Assembly: GCA_910587875.1 (NCBI GenBank)
Contig: CAJUOD010000004.1
Coordinates: forward strand, 1-64,000
DNA: 64,000 bases
Direction: 5' to 3'
Origin: an uncultured Oscillibacter sp.
GTDB lineage: Bacteria > Bacillota > Clostridia > Oscillospirales > Oscillospiraceae
Positions 43,375 to 52,111 of this stretch are shown here, piece after piece. The notes beneath the pieces are model-generated. The model had not been told where the DNA came from, did no database searches, and saw only the letters and a list, made by a program, of their open reading frames with translations. The number at the start of each line of letters is the position of its first letter. Position 1 is the first letter of the stretch. The position numbers and the translations under genes are program-made.

Positions 43375-43835
43375 AAAGATACCTCCGGGGTGCAGGATCT
43401 GAGTAGCCCTTTGCAGCCCTCCAGCACATCCCGCCAGGCAGCGTCGAAGTTACCTGTGTACCAGGGGGCCGCCACATCGCCGGGGTGGTCTGTGAAGTCC
43501 AGCAGCCGCTTGATCTTCCCATCGGGATCGCCGCCGCATATACGTGCCATGTTGCGGATGTTGGCCCGGTCCATACCGATCAGGAGGTCGTACCGAGTGT
43601 AGTCGCCCCTTGTGAGCTGCCGGGCAGTTTTCCCGTCGCAGCTGATCCCATGCTCCGCCAGCTTCCGGCGGGCGGGAGGGTAGACTGGACAGCCGATCTC
43701 CTCGGTGCTGGTGGCGGAGGAGGCGATTCGGAATTGGTCCTCCAGTCCCGCTTGCTTCACCAGGTCTTTCATCACAAATTCGGCCATCAGGCTCCTGCAA
43801 ATGTCGCTGTGGCACACGAATAGAATTTTTGTCAT
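43371..43835 (-). CDS. Low-molecular-weight protein tyrosine phosphatase, probably impaired
   Basis: The start at 43835 is chosen for GGAG 10 nt upstream. The 154-residue protein has the P-loop VCHSDICRS, whose usual form is CxGNxCRS; here Gly and Asn are Ser and Asp. The general-acid loop reads VAAPWYTG where the family has VADPWYTG, so the catalytic Asp is Ala by a GAC to GCC change. The nucleophilic Cys and Arg remain. It may bind but poorly hydrolyse phosphotyrosine. It overlaps cutC by 4 bp. Confidence 0.85.
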   Translation of the reverse strand: MTKILFVCHSDICRSLMAEFVMKDLVKQAGLEDQFRIASSATSTEEIGCPVYPPARRKLAEHGISCDGKTARQLTRGDYTRYDLLIGMDRANIRNMARICGGDPDGKIKRLLDFTDHPGDVAAPWYTGNFDAAWRDVLEGCKGLLRSCTPEVSL

Positions 43836-44325
43836 CTGCGGCACACTCCATGCTGGTGTTCTTTTCCTCAATATAGCATACCTCATCCGCAAAGTCGAGG
43901 GCATTATCCAGATGAACATTAGCGGCGATTTTCCGCTGCAGTTCCAGCTTGGTCCACCCGAACTGACGAACGGCCTGAATATACCAGGCCTGCTCCTGGT
44001 GCGTCAGCTCCGCCTCCAAAATAACGATATTCTGCGTCCAGCCAATGGTCATGGCCTGGACCAGCACCTCCGGCGAATTTTCATAGGCAAGGTAAAACTT
44101 CCGCATCCGGCGGAGATTTCTGGGGGAGAAGCCGGAGACGTCAGGGTAAGTTTTCGTGAGGTATTCGGCGGCGGCGACAGCGGTGCCTTTCTCTGCCCTG
44201 GCACTGAGGAGCTTACCAATTTCATGGTACAATTCTATCTGTTCTATCTGTTGCAGCGTTATTGACTTCAGCTTGTCCAGCGCAGTGAACATAGCACTGT
44301 AATCTACAGGTTTCCTGATGTTCAT
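43836..44325 (-). pseudogene. DUF1016 (YhcG) N-terminal domain remnant
   Basis: The frame starts at 44325 and about 160 residues match the DUF1016 N-domain (ELYHEIGKLLS, GFSPRNLRRMRKFY, IGWTQNIVIL, WYIQAVRQFGW). After that the frame runs out of register through the phosphatase gene to 43450 and the PDDEXK nuclease half never appears. It is probably a truncated gene; a functional lone N-domain is possible. Confidence 0.7.
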
Positions 44326-44371
44326 GGATTCCTCCTTTCCAACGTAAAGGTTTGTTATCTTGAGTAAATTG

Positions 44372-44411
44372 AAACTCCGGGACCCGAAATCAATGCGGGC
44401 CCCGGAGTTTT
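44372..44411. terminator. Hairpin terminator
   Basis: AAACTCCGGG and CCC pair with GGG and CCCGGAGTTT; TTTT follows on the plus strand and TTTC on the minus strand. Confidence 0.65.
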
Positions 44412-44990
44412 GAAGGGAACATCAAAGCTGTTCAAAAAAATGGATCATACGGGTTTACAAACAAAGAATCTACAAAAAACGAGAGAGTCCTTTTTGCAAG
44501 TTTTTGTGAGGCAATAAAATCTCACATTTCCCCTTGACATCATCTTTAGAAACGCGAAAATGAACAACGGCAGCTTATACTGAGGGCTCAGCAAATCTTC
44601 GTTGACAAGAGTCAAAGATATAGAGCAGAGAAGATTAAAGTACAAAACGCTGCAGGAATATGAAGGTGTGTATGAGGTTATTATACGATAAAACTGTCCA
44701 TATAGCGTCCTTCTGTTGAAAAGGGGATTTCGTATTTTTGAAATTTTGCGCAGGAGGGGAAAAAAGAAAGCCCTGCATTTGCAAGGCTTCCAGGAAAGGA
44801 CAACTCCCGTTTTTCGATAAAAATGTTCAAAAAACGGAGGTCATTCAACCGCCCCTGTCCAATCTATCCAATTTCGCAAACCTGTTCTGATTGGGTAGAG
44901 GTGTTTATTTGGGACATTATTCAAAACGTTTCCTTTTGGAAGGATTAAAATCGAGGCCAAACTAAAAATTTGAGCCAATCTGATAATAAA
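44412..44990. other. AT-rich spacer with two hairpins
   Basis: It contains a stem at 44768-44789 (AAGCCCTGCA with TGCAAGGCTT) and one at 44807-44837 (CCGTTTTT with AAAAACGG). The second resembles the repeat units near 32.3 kb. An open frame at 44445-44645 looks spurious. Confidence 0.45.
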
Positions 44991-47645
44991 TTATTCTTTT
45001 GACAGCAATTTTTTCCGGTATTCCTCAATAAAAGGTTGAATCTCCATTTGGAGGGAATATATTGGTACAGTATCAGAAAGGGTCTCATGTAATTTCTGGA
45101 GCCTTTTGGTTAAATCAATTTTTTCTTCATTTTTTTTGAAGTTTGCGGTGATCGCATCGGCACAGCTGGTCAAGTAATCCGTCAAATAATAGAGATATGC
45201 AACTTCAAAGCCGCGCTCTGCCAAGGTATCCGCTCCATCTTCAATTGATAGATAGACAGAATCGAGTACATCCTGGAACTCTGCCTTTGTGTAGCCCGGC
45301 AGGAAATCTGGGTTCTCGGCCGCAAGTACCTTTGAAACCGCCAGCATTCGAAGTGGACAGTCTTCCGTCAGCTTTTTTCCATCTTCACGCTGCAGTAAAT
45401 TGCAATAGTCATCCCAAGACATATTCAGCAGCATAATAGCCTGCAAATCAGCAAATGTCTCTCTGAACATATAATTCAGCTTGCCAATCTGTTGACAGGG
45501 TATAAACTCGCTCTCCGCTAAATCATCTAGCGAATTTGTAAATTGCATTTGAAAATCAGAAAGCACGGTTTCAAACATTTTGTTCAGTTCTGCTTTCATG
45601 AGACAGTCGAAGTTTTTGTCTGCTACCCTGTATTCCGACCGTATTCCAGCTTTCATTCGGACTATTGCCTGTAATGTGTTCATCACATCCTCAAAAGAAT
45701 TCGGGTCGCTCTTCACTAGTTCCCAGATTTCCTGAAAGAAACTCTGAACCAGAGGAGGATGATCTCCAATCTCCTGCGGTAGCCTCTCCAGAAGTCCTTT
45801 TATATCTTTTGAATAGATCATATGCGTCTCATCATAGTTGACGCCGCAAACCGTAATCGCCTTTTCCCATAACCGTTCTGCGATTTGAGTCGAAACGATG
45901 AAATCAATTTGCGGCAACCGGACCTCTTTTATCGTTCCGTCGTCTGTCAATCGGTTGCGGACAACCCCCACTTCTTTGCACAGTACCCACAAAAGCTGCA
46001 TGAAAAGGAGCTGAAAAGCGCATTTCATTATACATTTCTTCCGCTCATTGCGTTGTCTGCTGCTCTGTCCGATATAGTGGGAAACCTCGTGGGCAATGGT
46101 TTCCGTTGTGAGCTTCAATGTATAAAACGAGTCCTCATCCATGCTCATGGAAATCCATTGATGTTTCGGCAAAACCTCCTGTAAGGCCAGGGAAGACACA
46201 CTCATCGTGTTTACCAACTTGGGTGCGATGGTCATACTGTAGATGATATCCCGGTCATCCTGAAAGACCTCGCGGAGTTCTTGTACCAGCACGGTATAAT
46301 AGGCCAGAATTTGCGGGGGAATCTCAAAGGAAGGCAAATGGAACGCTGGTACCTGTACAAATTGTCGGTTCGTCTGGTTCATGCTATCCACCAAAATTGC
46401 CATATTTGAAAAGAATCGAATGAAACTGTTGTTAATTTCATCAATGTCATCGCGTCTGCTGATGTTCTTGGAAGAAAATAACTTCGTACTATATTCCAGC
46501 AAATCTATAAACTGTGGGACCAGGCAGGTTGCCAGGTCGCTGGATAGCCGACTCTCCATAAGTTCTGCTGCCAGAGCGCAAGACTCCTCCAACCAGCGCA
46601 ACCACACGTTGTTGGGCGTGAGCTGGAGTCCTTCTGTTTTTTCAAGGTTCCGGAATGTTTTCAGATACTCGCGCCTAAACTCTTTGAACTGAGCCTGCAT
46701 TCTCTTATGCAAGGCAGAGAAATCCAGATCGCCTCCGCCGCTCCTCCAGATAGCAGGCGTCCGGTCGGTGTTGTCAACAGAAAATACGGTCAAATCGTAG
46801 GTGGTATACCAGCGGACGCCATGGAGCTTCTCAATTTTTATGAGCGCATCTCGCACAGACGCTAGCCATTGCAGAGTGGCCGTCTCGCAGAGAATGCTGA
46901 CATCATTTCGCCCCAGCAACCAGTTGGTTTGAACAGAAGCTGGCAGCTTCATCACCTGATTGCGGAACTTCATTGCGATTGGATAGTCCCGTACACCGAT
47001 GCGGATGAGCGCTCTAAACTTTTCGGAGGATCTCTTTAAATTCCCCTTTGCCGAAAAGCTATAGAGTGTAATGACATCATCAAGGCCCGTTTCACTGCCA
47101 TAGTATAGAGAAAATACCTTATTTGTATATTCCTGAAAACTGTCTCCGTATGAAAAAAGAATTAGATCACAGTGATCAAAAGTAGTGTAGATTAGGTGGT
47201 TCTCTGCCGGGAACCGAGTGCGGATATCCTTCGATACCGCACTCAAATCACCAGACTTATGTAAATTAATCATCGAAACAAAAAACAGAGGATGTTTTCC
47301 AATGTTTTTCCAAAAAGACTCAATTTGGCTGACTGTATACCCATAGCCGGGCGTGTCCTTTGCATTTGGCACGATATCCGTTGCCGCGACAAGGAACTGC
47401 CGAAATGCGCAACCCTTGGAAGATGCTGACTGGTCTTTTCTCCGCGCTTGTGCGTAGGCTTTTTTTAAAAGGGGTCCTGCACAGATGCTGACTGGGGAAA
47501 TTTGTATCGCATCGTAGTAGCAAAAGGAATAGAAGGAACATGTGTCTTTGATATTTCTTGGAATGCTCTCCTGCGTGCTACGTGAATATAGGGATACGAT
47601 GCGCGCATCAAAGTGCATATCCAGACCGGTTCTCTCTTTCAACAT
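44991..47645 (-). CDS. Large HEXXH metalloprotease-like protein, unknown family
   Basis: I do not recognise the full 884-residue protein. Near 515-525 it has TIAHEVSHYIG, an HEXXH zinc motif (His519, Glu520, His523). ETFADLQA near 729-736 could give the third ligand (Glu729), as in gluzincins. The first 300 residues include an alpha/beta part (PLFFVSMINLHK, DLILFSYGDSF) of unknown type; the rest is mostly helical. There is no signal peptide, so it acts inside the cell. AAGGGG lies 7 nt before ATG. Upstream on the same strand are a small basic protein and a DisA_N-like gene. Confidence 0.75.
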   Translation of the reverse strand: MLKERTGLDMHFDARIVSLYSRSTQESIPRNIKDTCSFYSFCYYDAIQISPVSICAGPLLKKAYAQARRKDQSASSKGCAFRQFLVAATDIVPNAKDTPGYGYTVSQIESFWKNIGKHPLFFVSMINLHKSGDLSAVSKDIRTRFPAENHLIYTTFDHCDLILFSYGDSFQEYTNKVFSLYYGSETGLDDVITLYSFSAKGNLKRSSEKFRALIRIGVRDYPIAMKFRNQVMKLPASVQTNWLLGRNDVSILCETATLQWLASVRDALIKIEKLHGVRWYTTYDLTVFSVDNTDRTPAIWRSGGGDLDFSALHKRMQAQFKEFRREYLKTFRNLEKTEGLQLTPNNVWLRWLEESCALAAELMESRLSSDLATCLVPQFIDLLEYSTKLFSSKNISRRDDIDEINNSFIRFFSNMAILVDSMNQTNRQFVQVPAFHLPSFEIPPQILAYYTVLVQELREVFQDDRDIIYSMTIAPKLVNTMSVSSLALQEVLPKHQWISMSMDEDSFYTLKLTTETIAHEVSHYIGQSSRQRNERKKCIMKCAFQLLFMQLLWVLCKEVGVVRNRLTDDGTIKEVRLPQIDFIVSTQIAERLWEKAITVCGVNYDETHMIYSKDIKGLLERLPQEIGDHPPLVQSFFQEIWELVKSDPNSFEDVMNTLQAIVRMKAGIRSEYRVADKNFDCLMKAELNKMFETVLSDFQMQFTNSLDDLAESEFIPCQQIGKLNYMFRETFADLQAIMLLNMSWDDYCNLLQREDGKKLTEDCPLRMLAVSKVLAAENPDFLPGYTKAEFQDVLDSVYLSIEDGADTLAERGFEVAYLYYLTDYLTSCADAITANFKKNEEKIDLTKRLQKLHETLSDTVPIYSLQMEIQPFIEEYRKKLLSKE

Positions 47646-47681
47646 ATTGATACCCCTTATCTTATATTCTGATACGTTTTA

Positions 47682-47710
47682 GAGGGCGGGGAATACGCCG
47701 CCCCGCCCTC
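47682..47710 (-). terminator. Hairpin between the small basic gene and the protease gene
   Basis: GAGGGCGGGG pairs with CCCCGCCCTC around a 9-nt loop; on the minus strand TAAAA follows. It begins right at the stop of the small gene and probably attenuates read-through. Confidence 0.6.
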
Positions 47711-47908
47711 TTATTTTTCTGCATTATGATTCTTGTACATTCGCAGAGCAGGCACCGCCCGATTGCCTTCTCGGACACAGGTAGATACCACTTCCTTGTG
47801 GGAAGTTCTGCGGCGGCTAGTCTGGCCGCCTTGAGACTTCCCTGGAGTGGAAGCCCCTCTCTTTTTTGCCCGCGCGCCTGATGGGCATGGGACGGTACTG
47901 TGAAGCAT
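47711..47908 (-). CDS. Small basic protein, unknown function
   Basis: ATG at 47908 has AGGAGG 7 nt upstream, a strong start signal. The 65-residue product is rich in Arg, Lys, Ser and Gly (GARAKKRG, SRRRTSHKE) and has two Cys. No family is recognised. Its place between the cyclase-like and protease-like genes suggests a regulator, inhibitor or substrate of the protease. Confidence 0.6.
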   Translation of the reverse strand: MLHSTVPCPSGARAKKRGASTPGKSQGGQTSRRRTSHKEVVSTCVREGNRAVPALRMYKNHNAEK

Positions 47909-48071
47909 AGTGATTCCTCCTGTCTTTATCGCTAACATTACCTTATGGTATTATAAAATTCTGTATATATCAATTGATATTATATAGAATATTTGTAAAT
48001 ATTTTATAAAAATTGGACAAACTCTGATTACATGTTGTAATCGTTCTGACGACTACCTCCCCTTCCTCATT

Positions 48072-49529
48072 TTATGTGTGGGGAGCCTCCGAATGACCTT
48101 TCGCCTGCTCTTTTTTCCTCGCCCTTTCTTCTGCTTCCATATCATTCCGGCAACCGGAAGCAGTTTCCACGCTGACGCCGCCGTCTTCGCTGAAGATACA
48201 GGCGAGAGCAACAGGGCAACGTTCCTGATTCCACCCCTTCGCCAGATCAGCAACAAAGGCCCGCAACGCGTTGTGACGCGCCCCAGCATCCGGTCTACCA
48301 GCGATGACCGCATTTCCGTCAACAATAACATTTGTATAACGAATTTCCCCACGAGGATAATCCACTACAATAGCACCGTCAATTCGGGAAATGTTCTTCA
48401 GCATGGCCTGTAGTTCCTGGTTGTTTTCAACCAATTTCAGAGGGATAGGATTAACTTCAACTGCACGGCCTCGATTGGCCAACGTCCGCATCCGCTCCCC
48501 AGCAAAAGATCCTTCTTTGTCTAAATCCAAAAAAACTACGGATGTTCCGTGACCTTGAGCGGATAGAGCCTTCAGAACTGGAAACAGGTTACCATATTCT
48601 TCACCAAGCTCATTCTCCAGTTTTTCCCGCACACCCACTAACAAACTGGGGGGAAGAAAGGCCCGGTTGTCCTTTACACAAAAAGAAGCCTGATCGCCAA
48701 CATTGAGCATCCAGCCACCCTTTCCGTCGATATAAACAGAAGCTAATATTTCCTTGTAGAATTCATGCCTGATATAGCCATAACAATAGTATTGGTCACC
48801 GTCCGTATCACGGACAAATAAAAGCCCGCTGTTGCCGGTTTTGTCATCCTTATCATTCCCAGTTCCGGCTAAAAGCTTTCTTATATGCCGAATATTTTTT
48901 GCACACAAAGCTACGCGCTCATGGAATACAGGTCTACACCATTGTTCTGACTGTCTACAGGAAAGCATCCCTGTATAAAAGAAAAGATGTCCAACAGCGG
49001 CATCCTTTTCATACGCCGCTTCTGCTAAAGCTGTCATGATATCGAAATCAATACCTAGTGCACTGTCATAGAACTCAGAGAGTCGGTTATACAGTTCCTG
49101 ATAAATTGTCTTCGCTAATCTTTCGGGAGAGTTATCCTTTTTCTTCGCATAGTCATAAAACCAGTAGCCTTCCTGCAAGGAATAGCCGAAATTCTGATAA
49201 GTCTCTACTAGTACATCCACAGTCCGGCAGAGAAGCAGATTATCTTGGTGCGGAACACCGACCAATACAAAATCAAAATTCTTGCCACCACTATCAATCG
49301 CTGGTCTGCGATAAATCACACCAGGCAAAGAGGTAGAGGAATCAGCAAAAGAGATGCTACCTTTTGGAGCATGGATGAGTTTTTCTAACACCACGAGCAT
49401 TTTCTTTGTTTGAACGAAAAATTTGCTTGGATTTTCTCCTTTTCCCAAAGAAACACCCCCACCATGTGATGACTGTTTGCCTGAACACGGCTGCCAATCT
49501 GAAGTATTTAGAAGAATGATACTTGCCAT
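48072..49529 (-). CDS. DisA_N-like predicted nucleotide cyclase with N-terminal sensor region
   Basis: The C-terminal part (about 315-460) of this 485-residue protein follows the DisA_N/diadenylate-cyclase pattern: GTSVVFLD, ISRIDGAIVVD with the DGA motif at 384-386, AGRPDAGARHN (family form GxRHR) at 410-420, and SEDGGVSV. The N-terminal 300 residues look like a sensor part (FDFVLVGVPHQDNLLLC) of unknown type. A basic tail ends the protein. The Arg-to-Asn change in RHR may alter nucleotide choice. A strong promoter ends at the start codon, so the mRNA may be leaderless. It begins an operon-like set with the small basic and protease-like genes. Confidence 0.65.
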   Translation of the reverse strand: MASIILLNTSDWQPCSGKQSSHGGGVSLGKGENPSKFFVQTKKMLVVLEKLIHAPKGSISFADSSTSLPGVIYRRPAIDSGGKNFDFVLVGVPHQDNLLLCRTVDVLVETYQNFGYSLQEGYWFYDYAKKKDNSPERLAKTIYQELYNRLSEFYDSALGIDFDIMTALAEAAYEKDAAVGHLFFYTGMLSCRQSEQWCRPVFHERVALCAKNIRHIRKLLAGTGNDKDDKTGNSGLLFVRDTDGDQYYCYGYIRHEFYKEILASVYIDGKGGWMLNVGDQASFCVKDNRAFLPPSLLVGVREKLENELGEEYGNLFPVLKALSAQGHGTSVVFLDLDKEGSFAGERMRTLANRGRAVEVNPIPLKLVENNQELQAMLKNISRIDGAIVVDYPRGEIRYTNVIVDGNAVIAGRPDAGARHNALRAFVADLAKGWNQERCPVALACIFSEDGGVSVETASGCRNDMEAEERARKKEQAKGHSEAPHT

Positions 49530-49537
49530 TTTGTCAT

Positions 49538-49566
49538 ACTATAACATATTGTTCATAAATTTTCAA
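49538..49566 (-). promoter_or_regulatory. Strong promoter giving a probable leaderless mRNA
   Basis: On the minus strand, TTGAAA (49566-49561), 17 nt, TATAGT (49543-49538). Transcription should begin at about 49531, two bases before the ATG. No ribosome site is present. Confidence 0.7.
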
Positions 49567-49996
49567 TATTTTAGTCAAAAATTCTCCGGATTTTTTGTAA
49601 TGTAAAAAATACATCCTCTGTCTGTAGTTCGCAAACAGTATAATGTTGTATATTGGCATGCAACTGTCGAAAAAAAATTATCAAAGGCTGAACTCCATTG
49701 TAAATGAGTGGCCATTCAATCTGGAGTATTGCTACTTTGGGGGTTGTACTGAAAGAACTCTCATTAAAAATAACAAATCTCATGGGAACCAGTGTAGAAA
49801 TAGAGACTTATGAGATCGTTATTTAATCTTGAGATGCACCTGTGTTGATTGCCTTCTAAAGCAAAATCCGATGTGTGCATTTTTGCTGGAAAATGGCTTG
49901 ACGATGGCATTCATTATCGGCTATCCTGTGAATTAAATATTTCACAGTAAAACTATTGCGGTGCAATGTGTCTATCCTAGAAATTTGGAATAGAAA
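49567..49996. other. AT-rich spacer
   Basis: A 70-codon open frame (49571-49783, minus) has no recognised match and overlaps the promoter zone, so I do not call it a gene. Nothing else is seen. Confidence 0.4.
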
Positions 49997-50350
49997 TTAC
50001 ATCTGGGGCATAGCGGGTGAGACATACCGAGTTTCTTTTCTCGGTGTGCCCGCTTTATCATAGTCGATATTGCAGCGATTGGCTTTTTCAAATTGTACGC
50101 TGGCAAAGGACTCAAAACCAACGATGGCAATGTACTTAGAATTGGAGAGAAGGTGATCCACAGCGGCCCGGGTCCATTTTGCCTTTCCAGTTGGAGAGGA
50201 AATTTGTTTTGCATAGAGCATGTCCGCCACTTTTCCCAGACTTGCTCCGGCTAGGTAGTAGTCAAAAATCATGCGGACATTGACTGCTTCATTTTCATTG
50301 ACCTCAAGTACTCCATTGTTTACAAGATTAAATCCATACGGTATTCTCAT
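49997..50350 (-). CDS. Short recombinase-domain protein, copy 2
   Basis: The 117-residue protein is a paralogue of 38110-38460, with the same blocks (IFDYYLAGASLGKVADML, SSPTGKAKWTRAAVDHLL, NIDYDKAGTPRK). The catalytic Ser domain is absent. It lies at the right edge of the accessory segment, before a MITE-like element and a tRNA gene. Both copies point the same way. Confidence 0.75.
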   Translation of the reverse strand: MRIPYGFNLVNNGVLEVNENEAVNVRMIFDYYLAGASLGKVADMLYAKQISSPTGKAKWTRAAVDHLLSNSKYIAIVGFESFASVQFEKANRCNIDYDKAGTPRKETRYVSPAMPQM

Positions 50351-50457
50351 GTTTGATACTCCTTAAAATAAAATTTCCTACATTCATATCCCCTCTTGGG
50401 AGATAAGACATAGGAATATAAGATGATTTATTTGAGAAGGGCTATCGTTTTTCACAA

Positions 50458-50648
50458 TATAGTCAACGCAGTTGAAAAGAAGTAAAACTTCTTTTCAACC
50501 GGCAAACCAAAGGTTTGCCGGGGCGCAAAGCGCCCGTGCGTTTCCTATGAAGTCATGCACAGTAAGCCGCATAAGCGGCTTGAGGCGCTGTAGAACAGCG
50601 CCTCGCTGAAAAGAATCCTTTGGATTCTTTTCAACTGTGCTGACTATA
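50458..50648. mobile_element. 191-bp MITE-like element with 24-bp terminal inverted repeats and internal hairpins
   Basis: The ends TATAGTCA-3 nt-CAGTTGAAAAGAA and its complement TTCTTTTCAACTG-3 nt-TGACTATA match at 21 or more of 24 positions. Inside are six near-perfect short-loop stems: 50471-50499, 50499-50521, 50521-50535, 50564-50581, 50582-50604, 50607-50633. An outer stem GCACAGT/ACTGTGC (50557-50563, 50634-50640) encloses the last three. There is no coding frame of note. Its size and structure fit a non-autonomous element. Confidence 0.75.
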
Positions 50649-50687
50649 CCGTGTTTGTAAATTTGTAAACTCCGCTGAAGAAACAGC

Positions 50688-50722
50688 AAAACTCGAGTAT
50701 AACCATGTTATACTCGAGTTTT
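50688..50722 (-). terminator. Terminator of the tRNA-Leu gene
   Basis: AAAACTCGAGTATAAC-CAT-GTTATACTCGAGTTTT is a perfect 16-bp stem just after the tRNA 3' end. Confidence 0.9.
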
Positions 50723-50730
50723 GTCTAAAT

Positions 50731-50817
50731 TGGTGCCGGTGGTGGGACTCGAACCCACACGCCATCGCTGGCGGCGGATTTTGAATCCGCTACGTCTACC
50801 AATTCCATCACACCGGC
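50731..50817 (-). tRNA. tRNA-Leu (anticodon CAA)
   Basis: The acceptor GCCGGTG pairs with CACCGGC, the anticodon stem-loop is GCGGA-TTCAAAA-TCCGC, and the long variable arm, T-arm GTGGGTTCGAGTCCCAC and encoded CCA are all present. Its 3' end points towards the accessory segment, the usual side for integration. I found no clear repeat of its 3' end elsewhere. Confidence 0.95.
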
Positions 50818-50919
50818 AAATCTTCGTTTATTATACAGCCCCTTCCCCCAAAATTCAAGAGGGACTTTTCAAAATCTCGCACAAGTTACCTCACATCTGT
50901 TTTCCGGAAAAGCCGCTCA

Positions 50920-50946
50920 AAAAAACGGGGAGCTCGCGGCTCCCCG
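50920..50946 (-). terminator. Terminator of cysK
   Basis: On the minus strand, CGGGGAGC pairs with GCTCCCCG and is followed by TTTTTTT. Confidence 0.85.
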
Positions 50947-51056
50947 CTTCAGATGACCGCCGTTGCAGCGGCCGACACGCCGGAGCAACCCATCCCCGTC
51001 AGTCCGGGCAGACGGTACCTATCATACCGGAATTCCCGGGGACCTGTTCCGCCTCC

Positions 51057-51989
51057 TTAGTCAATGAAAAGCGGCGTGGAGAGATAGCGGCCGCCGGTAT
51101 CCGGCAGCAGGGCCACGATGGTCTTGCCCTTGTTCTCGGGCCGCTTGGCCAGCTGGACTGCCGCCCAGAGCGCGGCGCCGGAGGAGATGCCCACCAGCAC
51201 GCCCTCGGTCCGGCCCAGCCGCCTCCCGGCGGCAAAGGCGTCGGCGTTTTCCACGGGGATAATTTCATCGTAAATGTCCGTGTCCAGCACTTCGGGGACA
51301 AAGCCCGCGCCGATGCCCTGGAGCTCGTGGCTGCCGGCGGTCCCCCCGCTCAGCACGGGAGATCCGGCGGGCTCCACCGCCACCACTTTGACGGCGGGAT
51401 TCCGGGATTTCAAATACTGTCCCACGCCGGTGATGGTACCGCCGGTACCCACGCCCGCCACGAAGATATCCACCTTGCCGTCCGTATCCTCCCAGATCTC
51501 CGGGCCCGTAGAGGCCCTGTGGGCGGCGGCGTTGGCGGGGTTCACAAACTGGCCGGGAATAAAGCTGCCGGAAATCTCCTTCGCCAGCTCCTCCGCCTTC
51601 GCGATGGCTCCCTTCATGCCCCCGGCGCCCTCGGTGAGAACCAGCTCCGCGCCGTAGGCCCGCATCAGCTGGCGGCGCTCCACGCTCATGGTCTCCGGCA
51701 TGACGATGATCACCCGGTATCCCCGGGCGGCGGCCACGGAGGCCAGGCCGATGCCGGTATTGCCGGAGGTGGGCTCAATCATGACGGAGCCGGGCTTCAG
51801 CAGCCCCCTGGCCTCGGCGTCGTCGATCATCGCCTTGGCCGCCCGGTCCTTTACGCTGCCCGCCGGATTCAGGCACTCCAGCTTCGCCAGAATCCGGGCC
51901 TCCAGGGCCTCTTCCCTCTCGATATGGACCAGCTCCAGCAGGGGCGTCCTGCCAATCAGCTGGTCGACGGATGTGTAGATCTTACCCAT
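51057..51989 (-). CDS. cysK: Cysteine synthase A
   Basis: The 310-residue PLP enzyme has [11 protein letters not shown] with the cofactor Lys, the substrate loop [18 protein letters not shown] and the SSGAALWAA end. It makes cysteine from O-acetylserine and sulfide. AGGAGG lies 8 nt before ATG. A consensus promoter and a short leader peptide ending in Cys lie upstream, so cysteine-responsive control is likely. Confidence 0.96.
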   Translation of the reverse strand: MGKIYTSVDQLIGRTPLLELVHIEREEALEARILAKLECLNPAGSVKDRAAKAMIDDAEARGLLKPGSVMIEPTSGNTGIGLASVAAARGYRVIIVMPETMSVERRQLMRAYGAELVLTEGAGGMKGAIAKAEELAKEISGSFIPGQFVNPANAAAHRASTGPEIWEDTDGKVDIFVAGVGTGGTITGVGQYLKSRNPAVKVVAVEPAGSPVLSGGTAGSHELQGIGAGFVPEVLDTDIYDEIIPVENADAFAAGRRLGRTEGVLVGISSGAALWAAVQLAKRPENKGKTIVALLPDTGGRYLSTPLFID

Positions 51990-52045
51990 GAAAAAATTCC
52001 TCCTAAATCAATGTTGCCAACGCGTCTCCGTACGAAACGAAGCCA

Positions 52046-52078
52046 TCAACATCGGTGGAGGGTGCGATACAGTCTCAT
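52046..52078 (-). CDS. Leader peptide of cysK (10 residues, ends in Cys)
   Basis: ATG at 52078 after GGGG reads MRLYRTLHRC then TGA. It lies 34 nt after the -10 box and 57 nt before cysK. A Cys codon directly before the stop suggests that ribosome stalling at low charged tRNA-Cys controls cysK. Cys-codon upstream frames with regulatory roles are known in mycobacteria; this one is inferred. Confidence 0.5.
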   Translation of the reverse strand: MRLYRTLHRC

Positions 52079-52111
52079 CAATACCCCGGCCTTTCTGGTG
52101 GATGTATTCGG

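Noticed and set aside
43450..43835. C-terminal half of the DUF1016 frame
   Set aside because: It overlaps the phosphatase gene in another frame and reads as Arg/Gly/Pro-rich shadow sequence.
44445..44645. 66-codon frame in the AT-rich spacer
   Set aside because: No ribosome site, no recognised motif, composition typical of AT-rich non-coding DNA.
44694..44718. Sequence resembling the left end of the MITE-like element (TATAG...GTTGAAAAG)
   Set aside because: Only the outer blocks match and no right end or hairpins follow; chance similarity is likely.
49571..49783. 70-codon frame upstream of the cyclase-like gene
   Set aside because: It ends inside the promoter zone, lacks a ribosome site and matches nothing I recognise.
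50458..50648. Possible CRISPR array or retron RNA
   Set aside because: The hairpins differ in sequence with no regular spacers, and no cas or reverse-transcriptase gene is near.
50731..50817. tRNA-Leu 3' end as att site of the whole accessory segment
   Set aside because: No copy of its 3' end was found near 32 kb or elsewhere in the window, so the claim cannot be supported.
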